Program-made: the position numbers and the translations under genes | NCBI GenBank assembly: GCA_964649825.1 | Contig: CAZYQW010000084.1 | Span: forward strand, 62,001-126,000 | Length of the DNA: 64,000 nt | Source: CAZYQW01 sp964649825 | Lineage (GTDB): Bacteria > Planctomycetota > B15-G4 > JADJEK01 | Reading direction: 5' to 3' | In this document: positions 51,401 to 60,750 of the stretch, piece after piece | Numbering within the stretch: the stretch's first letter is position 1 | How the letters are laid out: every line of letters starts with the position of its first letter | The notes under the pieces: generated by a model | What the model saw: only the letters and a program-made list of their open reading frames with translations | Databases searched by the model: none | What the model was told of the DNA's origin: nothing

Positions 51401-52705
51401 AAGTTCAAGGAGCACGTCGCGAGCGGCGAACCGTGGGAGGACACGTTCCTCCTGCGGCGTGGCGACGGACAGATGCGGTGGCACCTGTCGCGCGCGCGGC
51501 CGCGGCGCGACGAGAACGGCGACATCGTGCTCTGGTTCGGCACCAACACCGACGTCACCGAGCAGCGCCGCATGGAGCAGACCCTGCGCGAAGCGGACGA
51601 GCGCAAGAACGAGTTCCTCGCGACCCTGGCTCACGAGCTGCGCAACCCGCTCGCGCCGATCTGTTCGGGTATCGAGATCCTGCGCCGTGTGTCCGAACCG
51701 GACTGGATCGTGTCCGTTCGGGCGACGATGGACCGGCAGGCGCAGCACCTCCTCCGTCTCGTCGACGACCTCCTGGACGCGGCCCGGATCACGCAGGGGA
51801 AGATCGAGCTGCAATGGAGCGTCGTCCCGCTGACGAGCGTGTTCGAGGCCGCGATCGAGGCCGCGACGCCGAGCATCGAGCAGGGTCGGCACGAACTCGT
51901 CGTGAACCTCCCGGACGAGGCGATCCACTTGCGCGCGGACGCGACCCGGCTCGCGCAGGTGCTCGCGAACCTCCTGAACAACGCGGCGAAGTTCATGAAG
52001 CCAAGGGGACGAATCGAGATCGGCACCGAGCGGCGAGACTCCGAGATCGTCGTCACGGTGCGAGACTACGGGGTCGGCATCCCCCGCGAGATGCTCGAAC
52101 ACGTCTTCGACATGTTCCGTCAGGTCGATCGCTCGCTCGAGCGGACCACCGGTGGATTGGGAGTCGGCTTGACCCTCGCCCGCAAGTTCGTCGCGATGCA
52201 TGGTGGCACGATCGAGGCACGGAGCGAGGGGCTCGATCGCGGCAGCGAGTTCGTCGTTCGCCTCCCGCTCGGGAACGGCGAGCCGGCGCGGCCCGAGCCG
52301 CTGGCGCCGCCGATTGCCGGCCCGCCCTTGGGTCCGCTCCGAGTGCTCGTCGTCGACGACAACGAAGCGGCGGCCCGGCTGCTCGGCATCCTGCTGAACG
52401 ACCTTGGACACCACGTCGACCTCGCGTTCGACGGACTCGACGCCCTCGCGGCGGCCGAAGCGCGGCACCCCGACGTCGTGTTGATGGACATCGGGATGCC
52501 GATCTTGAGTGGATACGACACCGCGCGCCAGCTACGCAAGACCGAGTGGGGACGCGCCGCCACGCTGATCGCGGTGACGGGCTGGGGTCAGGACGAGGAC
52601 CTGAGACGCACGCAGGAGGCCGGTTTCGACCACCATTTGGTCAAGCCCCTCGAGATGTGGCACCTCGAGCGCATCCTCGGCGAGATCCGGGCCCGGCGCC
52701 GGTGA
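48455..52705 (+). CDS. Large multi-sensor hybrid histidine kinase
   Basis: A 1416-residue soluble kinase with no clear membrane span. Order: PAS-like and GAF-like domain (about 25-320); a receiver-like domain (about 335-465) in which the acceptor site reads VIAEVSLPG, Glu in place of Asp; a coiled coil; a GAF domain (about 490-660); three PAS domains (about 680-800, 805-925, 930-1045); dimerisation helix with His1060 in LAHELRNPLAP; HATPase_c with LLNNAAKFM, DYGVGI and GLGVGLTLARKF; and a C-terminal receiver with Asp1345 in VLMDIGMP. Phosphate likely goes from His1060 to Asp1345 and then to an unknown partner. ATG 48455 is the best start. Confidence 0.93.
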   Translation: MVDVRRHRDESPSPAFPPGAGEMAGRIRALDWSKTPLGPIAQWSSSLATAVRILLASHQPMTLWWGSERITLYNDACRSILGEHHPYALGCAAPRPTEANGGEVHRSNAAVTLVLEPYGRHGGAEERHYSVSSTDLPDADEDVAGVLCTYIDETAAVVAERRMELLVRLANSPAEGKADGGSLEEAGRLVLRAVATDRHDLPFAMIYRVDDEARWATLVAASGFVRAHDAAPEHVPLTGDVAWPIGEALRSSRVQEVTDLDRRWDDLPIGAWDRCPHRAVVVPTRAAEHRLAVILGLNPHLPFDDAHRAFAGAVGVQVGASITNAIVEARPAGVRRHLADGSVRFRILAAVDGDDAVDELRALLTRAYDLTFVRDGREALESVRASHPDLVIAEVSLPGRPAPPKVDGLELTRALRSDEEIAHVPVLLFSAPGGESIRATGLEAGADDVVARPFEASVLRARIAAELSSIENFRDAVSRERSMRQEARTLSEISRELMSELDPQAVLQKVTDVGKQLTGAAFGAFFYNTFDDDGDGYRLYTLSGAPRDEFDGFGAPRATPLFGPTFRGEGVVRLDDVLADPRYGRLGPHHGLPAGHLQVRSYLAMPVILRSGDVLGGLFFGHPDVGVFTDDAERVVSSIAEYAAIALDNGRLYARAKEELDERVRAEDALRDSEARFRSLAQNAPAAIFVKDLDGRYTLANPLACEALGRTAGVEGLTDYDLLPADVAEGLRENDVDVAESGRPMENEEVVRRAGFERRYLSVKFPLRDARGAVVGVCGVAIDVTERTKVEQERERLAFLVERSTECIGVCDAGLRTRYVNRAGLQLVGLHSLEKAERTDMLDFFFPDDREFVANEFFPHVMREENAEVEIRFRHFETGAAIWVICNATVLRDESGTVLGLATMSRDITTRREMEAARQESEARFRMLADSIPQLAWIARPDGFIDWYNQRWYDYTGTRLEEVRGWGWMSVHDPADLPRVLRKFKEHVASGEPWEDTFLLRRGDGQMRWHLSRARPRRDENGDIVLWFGTNTDVTEQRRMEQTLREADERKNEFLATLAHELRNPLAPICSGIEILRRVSEPDWIVSVRATMDRQAQHLLRLVDDLLDAARITQGKIELQWSVVPLTSVFEAAIEAATPSIEQGRHELVVNLPDEAIHLRADATRLAQVLANLLNNAAKFMKPRGRIEIGTERRDSEIVVTVRDYGVGIPREMLEHVFDMFRQVDRSLERTTGGLGVGLTLARKFVAMHGGTIEARSEGLDRGSEFVVRLPLGNGEPARPEPLAPPIAGPPLGPLRVLVVDDNEAAARLLGILLNDLGHHVDLAFDGLDALAAAEARHPDVVLMDIGMPILSGYDTARQLRKTEWGRAATLIAVTGWGQDEDLRRTQEAGFDHHLVKPLEMWHLERILGEIRARRR

Positions 52706-52810
52706 TTGCGTCGAAACCCGACCGAACGCGCCGGCTCGTCCGCTAGTGTGCTTTCCGAGACACCACACTCGTGTGGACCGCGTCGCCGACGAGAGACAAG
52801 GAGCCTTGCC

Positions 52811-55015
52811 GTGCTGCCGATCGCCTTCGTCGTCCTTCTCGCCCTGATCCCTCCGGCCGAGTCGATCGACTCATCGGCGTGGCCGGCGCGTGACGAAGCC
52901 GTCCTCGGTCACGTGGGGCCTCATCTTTCCGCGTTGATCCGCGCCCGGCGACAGGGAGGCGACGACCTTGCGCGCGCCGTGGCGGAGCGGCGGCGCGTCG
53001 ACGTCGCGCCGGATGGGACGTTGGACGTCGAGGTCCGCACCGGCGGAACGGCGCCCGTCACCGCGGCCGAACTGATCCGATTCGGCGTTCGGATCGTCGC
53101 CGTCCGCGGTGATCGCATCGGGGCTCGGATCGCGCTGGCCGACGTCGAGATGCTCGCCGCGCACGTCGCGGGGCGCGGCGCGCTGTCCGTGCCGATCCCG
53201 GCCCAGCCGACCGCGACCGAGGGCGTGGTCCTGACCGGAGCCGACGTCGCCCACGGCCTCGGCGCGACCGGTCATGGGTGCCGCCTCGCGGTCATCGATG
53301 CTGGCTTCATCGGTCTCTCGAATCTCATCGGCATGGGCCTTCTTCCCACGCCGATCGTGACCAAGAACTACACGTCGTCCGGCCTCGAGAAGTCGTCCGG
53401 CCACGGCACCGCCGTCGCCGACATCGCGCACCAGATGGCTCCGGACGCCGACCTCATCCTCATCAAGATCGCCACGCTCTCGCACTTCGAGAACGCGCTC
53501 GCGTACGCGAAGTCGAAGAACGCGGACGTCGTGAACGTGTCGCTGGGCTTTCCCGGCGCGAACTTCTCGGACGGCAAGGGACCCGCCGCCGACGCCGTCG
53601 AGGACGCGGTGAAGGACGGCGTGCTGGTCGTCGTCTCCGCCGGAAACAACGGCGACGGCCACTGGCTCGGCGGCTGGTCCGACGTCGACCAGGACAAGTT
53701 CCTCGAGTTCGGCCCGAACGATGAGGGGCTTACGTTCGCCGCCTCCTCGGGTTCGAGCGTGTCGGTCCACCTCGTGTGGGACGACTTCCCGACCTCGGAT
53801 CAGGACGTCGACCTCGCGGTCTACTACGTCGGCACCGACGCGAACCCGCAGGCCCCGAGCCAGGCGAACCTGATGGGTTTCAGCACCACGATCCAGAACG
53901 GCTTCCAATCGCCGTTCGAGACGGTCGCGTTCTCGGCCCCGGCCACGGGCAACTACGCGGCGTTCGTGAACCGCGCGGGCAAGAAGCCGTCCATGCTCGC
54001 CCTCTTCGTGTCGCACGAGGTGACGGACGGCAACAACGTCGCCGCGTCGAGCTTGCTCACGCCCGGCGACTCGAAGAAGGCGCTCACGGTCGGCGCGATG
54101 CGTACGACGCAGTGGCTGACCGGTCCCGTCGAGCCGTTCTCCGCGCGCGGTCCGAACCTGAGCGGAGATCCCAAGCCGGACATCGTCGGCCCCGACGGCA
54201 CGACCAGCGCGCTACCCTCGTTCAGCCCGTTCTTCGGCACGTCCGCCGCGGCGCCGCACGTCGCCGGCGCCGCCTGCGCGCTCAAGTCGATGGTGCCGGG
54301 ACTGAAGGTCGGCAAGCTTAGGACGCGTCTCCTCGAGTACGCGAAGCCGATCCCGGGCGGCGCCCCGAACGACTCCGGCGCCGGCCGGCTCGACCTCACC
54401 GCCGACTTCTTTGCTCCGACCCCGAACCCTGCCCAGATCGACGTCGGCGCCCTCGTCGTCGCCGCCGACTCCATCACTCTCACGTCCGCCGCCGCCGGCG
54501 ACGCGACCGGACCGCTCGAGTACCGGTTCACGTTCAAGGGAAAGCAGAAGAAGGGAGTCGACGCGTCCGACTGGAGCACCTCCCCCTCGTTCACCGACGA
54601 CGGCCTCACTCCGAACACCGTCTACAAGCACCTGCTCACCGTCCGCGACGCCGCCTCCATCGTCAACGTCACCGAGCCCTCGAGCGTCGTGAAGGTCCGC
54701 ACCCTCGCCCGCGTCCCCCCCGCGCCGATCCTCACCAAGCTCGCATCCGCCTCCGCGAAGGTCCAGATCGCCACTGCCGACAACCCGCCCAACGTCGAGT
54801 ACGCCATCCTCAACGTGACCGACGCCACCTACGTCGCCGCCAACGGCACCCCGGCCGGCCCCGACCCCGTCTTCCGCACCGCCTCCGACTGGGGCATCGT
54901 CAAGGTGAAGTCCCTGACCTCCTCCACTCCCTACGAGCTCCGCGCCCAGGCCCGCAACGGCGACGGCGTCACGACCCCTCTCTCCCCGCCTCTCGCCTTC
55001 ACGACTAACCCCTGA
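52811..55015 (+). CDS. Secreted subtilisin-like (S8) serine protease
   Basis: A 734-residue protease. It has a signal peptide (about 1-17), then a pro-region of about 140 residues. The catalytic triad is clear: Asp163 in AVIDAGF, His198 in SSGHGTAVAD and Ser478 in FFGTSAAAPHVAGAA, with VVVSAGNNG as the oxyanion segment. About 150 residues of beta-rich insert lie between the oxyanion Asn and Ser. The last 200 residues form fibronectin-type beta modules, and codons there shift toward GCC/ACC-type endings compared with the rest. GTG 52811 has AAGGAG seven nt upstream. Substrate unknown; an extracellular role is likely. Confidence 0.92.
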   Translation: MLPIAFVVLLALIPPAESIDSSAWPARDEAVLGHVGPHLSALIRARRQGGDDLARAVAERRRVDVAPDGTLDVEVRTGGTAPVTAAELIRFGVRIVAVRGDRIGARIALADVEMLAAHVAGRGALSVPIPAQPTATEGVVLTGADVAHGLGATGHGCRLAVIDAGFIGLSNLIGMGLLPTPIVTKNYTSSGLEKSSGHGTAVADIAHQMAPDADLILIKIATLSHFENALAYAKSKNADVVNVSLGFPGANFSDGKGPAADAVEDAVKDGVLVVVSAGNNGDGHWLGGWSDVDQDKFLEFGPNDEGLTFAASSGSSVSVHLVWDDFPTSDQDVDLAVYYVGTDANPQAPSQANLMGFSTTIQNGFQSPFETVAFSAPATGNYAAFVNRAGKKPSMLALFVSHEVTDGNNVAASSLLTPGDSKKALTVGAMRTTQWLTGPVEPFSARGPNLSGDPKPDIVGPDGTTSALPSFSPFFGTSAAAPHVAGAACALKSMVPGLKVGKLRTRLLEYAKPIPGGAPNDSGAGRLDLTADFFAPTPNPAQIDVGALVVAADSITLTSAAAGDATGPLEYRFTFKGKQKKGVDASDWSTSPSFTDDGLTPNTVYKHLLTVRDAASIVNVTEPSSVVKVRTLARVPPAPILTKLASASAKVQIATADNPPNVEYAILNVTDATYVAANGTPAGPDPVFRTASDWGIVKVKSLTSSTPYELRAQARNGDGVTTPLSPPLAFTTNP

Positions 55016-55081
55016 TCGGCGATCGAAGTCGAGGAGGTCATGCGCGGCAGCGGCCGGCTTGGATCGGCCGTCGCGCTGGAA

Positions 55082-58000
55082 CTACGACGATCCGGTCGCG
55101 GGCGGCGCTGCCATCCGCTTGCGCACGGCTTCCGCCTTCTCCTTCTCGCCCGCCGTGTCATACGCCGCGGCCAAGTCCGGGAGCACGTCCCTCAAGACGT
55201 CGCGAAGCGCGTACTTCGTTCCGATCTGATCCGCCTTCTCGAGCAGCGCGACCGCCGCGTCGACGTCCTTCATCGACTCGACGTTCAATCGCGCCCACGC
55301 CCGCTGCGCGCAACAGTAGGCGACGATGCTCGCCATCGACTCGACCTCGCGGGTCTTCTTCGCCGCGCGTTCGACCGCGGCCTCGAGCTGGTCCTGGACG
55401 TCGATCAGGATGCGAAGCCCCTCCGACTCGCTGCCCTCGATGCGCAGCAGCGTTTTGGCGCGCTGGAACCGCAGGTGCGAGACCGCTCCTTGGAACTGCG
55501 GGTCCTGCTGCGCCATGCGCAGCGCCACCTCGAACTGGTTCAGCGCGTCGGTGTAGCGCTTCATCTGGAAGAGCGCGACGCCGCGCGTGTTCGGCACCTG
55601 AGGGCTCGTGAAGCCGAACTTCTGCTCGCCCTCCTTGAGGACGTTCAGCGCCTCGGTGGGGTTGCCGAGATCGATCAGCTCCTTCGCGAGCAGGCAGTGG
55701 GGTTCCGCACCGTTCAGGCCGAGCTCGATCGCGCGCTTGTAGGCCTTGGCCGCCTCCTCGTGCATCGGGACCTCGGTGTAGACGCGCCCCGCGCCCAGCA
55801 TCAGGATCGGGTTGTCCGGATAGAGCTTGGACAGCTCGGAGACGAACTTGACGGTGTTCGCGTTGATGTTCCCGCGGTAGACGAGGAGCCGAGCGATGTT
55901 CAGGTAGACGTCTTGGTTCGACGGGTTCAGCTTCACGACCTGCTGGTAGTCGGCGAGCGCTTCGTCGTGGCGCTCGTCGTGCGACTCGTGCAGCGCGAGC
56001 CCGTGCCAGTAGTAGCCTTGGTCGTCCTCCGGATACGCCGTGATGTAGTCCTCGAGGAGCGCGATCGCCTTGTCGTACTCCGGAAGCGCGGCGTCGAAGC
56101 CCTTCTCGGAGTTGAGGGCGAACGCGTGGTGGAAGTGGATCAGCGCGGTGTAGAGCGCGAGGACCTTCTTGATCTCGACCCGGTCGGTCTCGCCGAACTC
56201 CTCGATCAAGCGCTGGCCCTCGGCGAGGTCGCCGGTCTGGACCACGACCTGGATGCGGAGCGCCCTCAGCGTCTCCTCGTTCGGGAACGCGAGGAGCAGC
56301 CGCTCGGTGAGCGAGCGCGCGTCGTCCCGCCGGCCCACCTTCAAGTACATCGTGGCCAGCTCCACCGCGGAGCCGACGTCGTCGGGGTTGGCCGCGACGT
56401 GGTCCTCCATGAACGCGAGCAGCTCCGCGAGCGCGGCCGCCGCGTCGCCGCCCTGGCCACCGACGCCGGCCGCGATCTGGGCCAGGATCAGCGCGGTGCG
56501 GCGCTTGATGTCGTCGCGGATCGGCTGGTAGACGTCGCCCGGCGGGATGAGCTGCTCAGCGAGCTGGAGCCGTTCCTTCGCTTCCTTGTACTGGCCGCTC
56601 TCGGCGAGCACGCTCGCGAGCTGCAGGTGGGCGAGGAAGAACCGCTTCATGATCTCCGTCGCGCGCCGGAAGTCGTAGGCGGCGGCGGTCAGGCTCTCGC
56701 GGTACCCCTCGCTCGCCTTCTTCCGCTCCAGCTCGCCCCGCTGGTAGTAGGCACGCGCGGAGTCGGGGGCGGTCTTCACCATGTCGTTGTAGAGGACATC
56801 GATCGACTTGTACTTCGCGTTTCTCGACCAGGTCAGGATGCAGAGGGCGACGAGTCCGACGATCATCACGCTCTTCATCACGCGGGCCGGCACGTCGCCC
56901 TTGGCTTCGAGCTGCCGCAGGATCGCCGTGAGCAGGCCCGCCGCGAGGAGGCTGAGCCCGACCGACGGCAGGTAGACGAGACGCTCGCCGAAGATCGTGC
57001 CGATCAACACCGGGATGTTCGAGACCGCGCCGAACGTGAACAGGAACGCGAGCGCGCCGAAGCCCACCGCGGGGGCGGCGCGCAGGAGCCGGAAGCCGAG
57101 GATCGTGAGCAGGGCGCAGACCGCGAACGACGTCAGCGTGCCGATCTCGAGCAGGCTCTTCGCGATCGGGAGCTGGTTGAACGAGTAGTCGGCGGACTGG
57201 CCGATCGGCAGGATGAAGAGCTGCAGAGCGCGCGTGAACAGCGTCACGCCGGTCGCTAGGCGCGCGCCGAAGCTCTCGATGACGAGCGGGTTGTCGAGCG
57301 GGCTGATGAGCGCCGCGTTGGGAGCGAGCCGGCCGAACATCTCGTGGCGGATGACCAGGTTGATCGCGATGATCGCGAGGAACCCGACGTAGGCCAGCGC
57401 GCGGCGCGACGGCCGCGGGGCGTCGCCCTTTCGCGCGAAGTCCGCGAGGATCGCGAGCACGAGGATCGTCGCCGCCCCCTCCTTCGTGAAGAGCGCGACC
57501 GCGAACGCGAGCCACGCGAGCGCGAGGACGGGCAGACGCAGGCGCTCCCGCGTCACCGCGCCGAGGTAGAGGACGAGCGCGAGCAACCCGAAGAACGCCG
57601 ACTGCGTCTCGCCGATGCCCGCGACGTACGCGATCGCCTCGGCGTGGAGCGGGTGCACCGCGAAGATCAGCGCGGCGATCATCGCGACGCGCCGGTTCTT
57701 CACCAGGATCAGCGCGAGCTTGAGGACGACGAGCGAGGTCAGGACGTGGAACAGCAGGTTCAGCAGGTTGTACGCAACCGAGCCGTCGCCGACCGTGACG
57801 TAGATCAGGCCCATCGGGTAGAGCATGAGGGGGCGGTACAGCGACTGGCCGAGCACCTGTCGGGACGCGTCGATCGTGCGGTTGACCCCGTCCCAGAACC
57901 CTTCCTTGAAGAGCGCGTTCAGCGAGACGACCTGTCCCACGATCGAGTCGACCTGATCGGCCGCTTTGAACGTGGCGTTCGACTTGACCAGGTAGTGGGC

Positions 58001-58105
58001 GTCGTAGACGAGGTCGTTCTTCAGCGCGTTCGCGCCGACGAGGAACGCCAAGAGCGCCACCAAGAGGGCGAGCTTGCCCATGTGTGCGCTGGTCGAATCG
58101 GTCAT
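55082..58105 (-). CDS. TMTC-like membrane protein with TPR C-terminus
   Basis: A 1007-residue protein. Residues about 1-430 have around ten membrane spans, with the TMTC/GT-C-like first loop (LVYDAHYLVKSN), then SLYRPLMLYPM, FHVLTSLVVLKLAL and AVHPLHAEAIAYVAG near residue 155. Residues about 440-1000 are TPR repeats (for example ARAYYQRGELERKKA). Eukaryotic TMTC proteins are O-mannosyltransferases; the bacterial relatives are presumed glycosyltransferases or scaffolds. GGAGAG precedes ATG 58105. It converges with the S8 protease and lies 53 bp after the decarboxylase-like gene. Activity is inferred. Confidence 0.85.
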   Translation of the reverse strand: MTDSTSAHMGKLALLVALLAFLVGANALKNDLVYDAHYLVKSNATFKAADQVDSIVGQVVSLNALFKEGFWDGVNRTIDASRQVLGQSLYRPLMLYPMGLIYVTVGDGSVAYNLLNLLFHVLTSLVVLKLALILVKNRRVAMIAALIFAVHPLHAEAIAYVAGIGETQSAFFGLLALVLYLGAVTRERLRLPVLALAWLAFAVALFTKEGAATILVLAILADFARKGDAPRPSRRALAYVGFLAIIAINLVIRHEMFGRLAPNAALISPLDNPLVIESFGARLATGVTLFTRALQLFILPIGQSADYSFNQLPIAKSLLEIGTLTSFAVCALLTILGFRLLRAAPAVGFGALAFLFTFGAVSNIPVLIGTIFGERLVYLPSVGLSLLAAGLLTAILRQLEAKGDVPARVMKSVMIVGLVALCILTWSRNAKYKSIDVLYNDMVKTAPDSARAYYQRGELERKKASEGYRESLTAAAYDFRRATEIMKRFFLAHLQLASVLAESGQYKEAKERLQLAEQLIPPGDVYQPIRDDIKRRTALILAQIAAGVGGQGGDAAAALAELLAFMEDHVAANPDDVGSAVELATMYLKVGRRDDARSLTERLLLAFPNEETLRALRIQVVVQTGDLAEGQRLIEEFGETDRVEIKKVLALYTALIHFHHAFALNSEKGFDAALPEYDKAIALLEDYITAYPEDDQGYYWHGLALHESHDERHDEALADYQQVVKLNPSNQDVYLNIARLLVYRGNINANTVKFVSELSKLYPDNPILMLGAGRVYTEVPMHEEAAKAYKRAIELGLNGAEPHCLLAKELIDLGNPTEALNVLKEGEQKFGFTSPQVPNTRGVALFQMKRYTDALNQFEVALRMAQQDPQFQGAVSHLRFQRAKTLLRIEGSESEGLRILIDVQDQLEAAVERAAKKTREVESMASIVAYCCAQRAWARLNVESMKDVDAAVALLEKADQIGTKYALRDVLRDVLPDLAAAYDTAGEKEKAEAVRKRMAAPPATGSS

Positions 58106-58158
58106 CGTTCTCTCCAGAACCGCGGCCGGCCCGAGCTGCGCGCGGGCCGGACCGGAAT

Positions 58159-58809
58159 CTACTCGTGCGCCGACGCTACGACCCGGTCGACCAGGGCCCG
58201 CGCGCCGGCGATCATCTCGCTCGACGATACTTCGGCGGCCACATCCACCGCCGCCGCCACCTCGGCCGGGCTCGCGCCGACCGCCAATGCGCCTCGAATG
58301 TGGGATTCGAGCTGCCGCGGCAGGCGCCCCGCCGTCAACGCGCTCACGGCCATGAGCTCCTTCTGACGGGTTTCAAGGTTCGTCCGGGCGAGGATTCTCC
58401 CGTACGCATCCTCGAGGACCACCTGCTCGAACGTCGGCTCCAACTCCCGAAGCATGTCACGCACCGCGGAAGCCTGCCGCCCGTAAACTCGATCAAACAA
58501 CTGGACCCCGCGTTCGCGCCGATCCGCCGGCGCATCCGGACTCGCGGGCGGAAAAGTTCCGCCGGCCGCGCGCTTCAGCGCGCGAAACCCCTCGATCGCT
58601 CGTGGGACCCCCGCATAAAGGTGTGCGATCAACGCTCCTTCGCGCAAGGTCGACACGGCGACGGAATCGGTAAGTGCTTCTCTGTAAAGTCTTTCAAGGT
58701 CCTCGACGCGACCCGTCGTGACGTAGGCGAGCGCTCGGCAGAGCGCACGGGTGCTGGGGTCGAGCCCTGCCCCGCCCGGAGGGGATGGGTCAGGGTTCTG
58801 CACGTTCAT
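58159..58809 (-). CDS. Carboxymuconolactone decarboxylase-like protein
   Basis: A 216-residue helical protein of the CMD/AhpD-like superfamily. The pattern ETRQKELMAVSALTAGR, followed by LESHIRGALAVGASPAEVAAAV, is the CMD core (about 140-190). The CxxC pair of AhpD peroxidases is missing (MAVSALTAG in its place), so peroxidase activity is unlikely. The first 100 residues are a second helical region resembling a degenerate CMD copy. It is divergent from the SurA-like gene and has a promoter candidate at 58871-58900. Confidence 0.82.
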   Translation of the reverse strand: MNVQNPDPSPPGGAGLDPSTRALCRALAYVTTGRVEDLERLYREALTDSVAVSTLREGALIAHLYAGVPRAIEGFRALKRAAGGTFPPASPDAPADRRERGVQLFDRVYGRQASAVRDMLRELEPTFEQVVLEDAYGRILARTNLETRQKELMAVSALTAGRLPRQLESHIRGALAVGASPAEVAAAVDVAAEVSSSEMIAGARALVDRVVASAHE

Positions 58810-58870
58810 CGACCGGGTTCGCGAGAGGCTCTCGTTCAGGCTTCAACGCGGGCTCGCGTCAAAGCGTACG

Positions 58871-58900
58871 AACCTATCGAAGCCCGTCGGGACGCGTCAA
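58871..58900 (-). promoter_or_regulatory. Candidate promoter of the decarboxylase-like gene
   Basis: On the minus strand TTGACG (58900-58895) and TAGGTT (58876-58871) are 18 bp apart. The start would be near 58865, with a leader of about 56 nt to ATG 58809. Confidence 0.5.
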
Positions 58901-58909
58901 GAAGCGTGA

Positions 58910-58939
58910 TTGACTCGTTGCCCCCGGCGGCTCTAATCC
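58910..58939 (+). promoter_or_regulatory. Candidate promoter of the SurA-like gene
   Basis: TTGACT (58910-58915) and TAATCC (58934-58939) with an 18-bp spacer. The start would be near 58946, about 37 nt before ATG 58983, with an AGGAAGGA ribosome site in between. It is back to back with the minus-strand promoter. Confidence 0.55.
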
Positions 58940-58982
58940 CAAACTCGCGCTTTTCCCTCGCTGGGTCAGGAAGGACACCGCG

Positions 58983-60719
58983 ATGAACGCCGTTCTCACT
59001 CTCCCCCTCGTCTTCGCCGCGGCGCTCGCGGCCCCCCAGGAAGTGGATCCGAAACCGGCGGCGCAACCGCAGCAGCCGACGATCCAAGCCGTCGGCGCCG
59101 ACGCGGCGCGGCGTCCGGGACGCTCGATCGAGAGCATCAAGGAGTACCGCCAGGGCAACGACGGTTCGCCGTACGTCAGGCGCGTCGAGGACATCCGGAC
59201 GATCGACTTGAGCAAGGTCGACTTCGACGCGGACGTGCTCGCGACGGTCAACGGCAAGCCGGTCACCCGGAACCAGTTCAACCTCTGGTACGCGTTGAAC
59301 GCCGGCCAGAACGGCATCCTCCGGGCGCAGCTCGAGATCCTCACGAACAAGGGTGTCGAGCGCATCCTCGGGGAGGGCGGCAATGCCGCGGCGTTCGTCG
59401 TGCCGGACGAAGAGGTCGAAGCGAAGCTGCGCGCCGAGGAGGACATGGCGCGCGCGCAGGGCGAAGAGGCGTTGGTGCAGTACAAGGAGCGGATCGAGAA
59501 CACCCTGGGCTGGGACCGCTACCGGCGTTACGTCAAGTCGCATCTGCAGAGCGAGCGGCTCCTCCTGCCCCCGATCAAGGCGGTCGAGGAAGGACAAGAG
59601 CCCGCCGAGACCGATCCGTCGGGGCTCCCGGTCGAAGCGGCCGAGCTGCTGGGCGATCAGCCGGAGCTGCGCGACTACCTGAACCAGTCCTACCTGAGCG
59701 GCCAGGACTTCCCGGCGATGTTCCGGACGCAGTTCCTGAAGATGCTCCAACAGAAGATGATCGACCGCGCGGAGATCAAGTACGCGCTCGAGTACGACCT
59801 GCCCGACGGCGTCTACATGACGGTCCAGGGCGAGCCGATCACGGTCGACGAGGTGCTCGAGTTCGTGCCCGAGTCGGAGGACGTGCGTCGCGGCGCGCTG
59901 CGCCTCTGCCTCCTCTATCGGGCGCTGGACGACGCGCTCGCCTCGAGCGACGTGGTCCTCTCGAACGAGGAGTTCGAGGCGTTGTTCGACGCGCACAAGA
60001 AGGAGTACGAGGGAACGCTCTTCCCCCTGCCGAACCTGATCGGGCTGCGCGGCTTCTTCAACATGTCGGAGTACCGCGAGTACTACCGGCGCCGGTGCGC
60101 CTACGAGAAGATGATGAAGGACGTCGTGAGCGACGATGACCTGCGCCAGCACCAGGAAGTCCACGGACGGCTCTTCTACGAGAGCGGCAAAGTGAACTGC
60201 GAGGTGTTCTGGGTCTCGCTGACCGACACCGAGAAGAAGTTCGAGCTCACCGGTCAGGCGGCGTGGGACAAGGCGTTCGAGCGCCTTCAGGCGGCCCAGA
60301 CGGCGCTGGCGTCCGGCAAGGAAGCGGACGCCGTCCGCGAGGAGTTCTGCAGCCCGGACAAGGGTTTCCCGAACGGCGTGACGACGCACCGCATGCGGAA
60401 CGAGCTGCGCCAGGCGTTCTCGGAGAACGACTACATCATCTTCATGACCGGTCACTCGCTCGCCGACGACGTGTTCTACAACCGCGTCGAGGGCGAGATC
60501 GTCGGACCGGTGAAGATGGACAGCGCGATCCTGCCCGGCATGCGCGATTCGCTCGGCTACATGTTCGTGCGGGTGCTGGACTTCCAGAAGACCCAGGCGC
60601 TGAAGGAGTTCGACGTCCAGCGGCCGCTCATCGTGAGCGACTTCTTCGACCAGCGCTTCTGCTACTTCGCTCACGAGTCGCTGAAGAACGCGGACATCGA
60701 GCTGACGACGGCTCAGTAG
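58983..60719 (+). CDS. Exported SurA-like peptidyl-prolyl isomerase/chaperone
   Basis: A 578-residue exported protein with a signal peptide (about 1-17, AAALAAPQE). Residues about 85-240 resemble the SurA N-terminal chaperone region (VLATVNGKPVTRNQFNLWY). The later part has repeats of the same type (GVYMTVQGEPITVDEVLEFV near residue 278) and a C-terminal region consistent with a divergent parvulin domain. Catalytic isomerase residues are not clear, so a holdase role is possible. It has its own promoter and ribosome site. It probably serves outer-membrane or surface protein folding. Confidence 0.8.
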   Translation: MNAVLTLPLVFAAALAAPQEVDPKPAAQPQQPTIQAVGADAARRPGRSIESIKEYRQGNDGSPYVRRVEDIRTIDLSKVDFDADVLATVNGKPVTRNQFNLWYALNAGQNGILRAQLEILTNKGVERILGEGGNAAAFVVPDEEVEAKLRAEEDMARAQGEEALVQYKERIENTLGWDRYRRYVKSHLQSERLLLPPIKAVEEGQEPAETDPSGLPVEAAELLGDQPELRDYLNQSYLSGQDFPAMFRTQFLKMLQQKMIDRAEIKYALEYDLPDGVYMTVQGEPITVDEVLEFVPESEDVRRGALRLCLLYRALDDALASSDVVLSNEEFEALFDAHKKEYEGTLFPLPNLIGLRGFFNMSEYREYYRRRCAYEKMMKDVVSDDDLRQHQEVHGRLFYESGKVNCEVFWVSLTDTEKKFELTGQAAWDKAFERLQAAQTALASGKEADAVREEFCSPDKGFPNGVTTHRMRNELRQAFSENDYIIFMTGHSLADDVFYNRVEGEIVGPVKMDSAILPGMRDSLGYMFVRVLDFQKTQALKEFDVQRPLIVSDFFDQRFCYFAHESLKNADIELTTAQ

Positions 60720-60750
60720 CCGGCGGCATCAGGCGGAGCGGTCGACCGCG

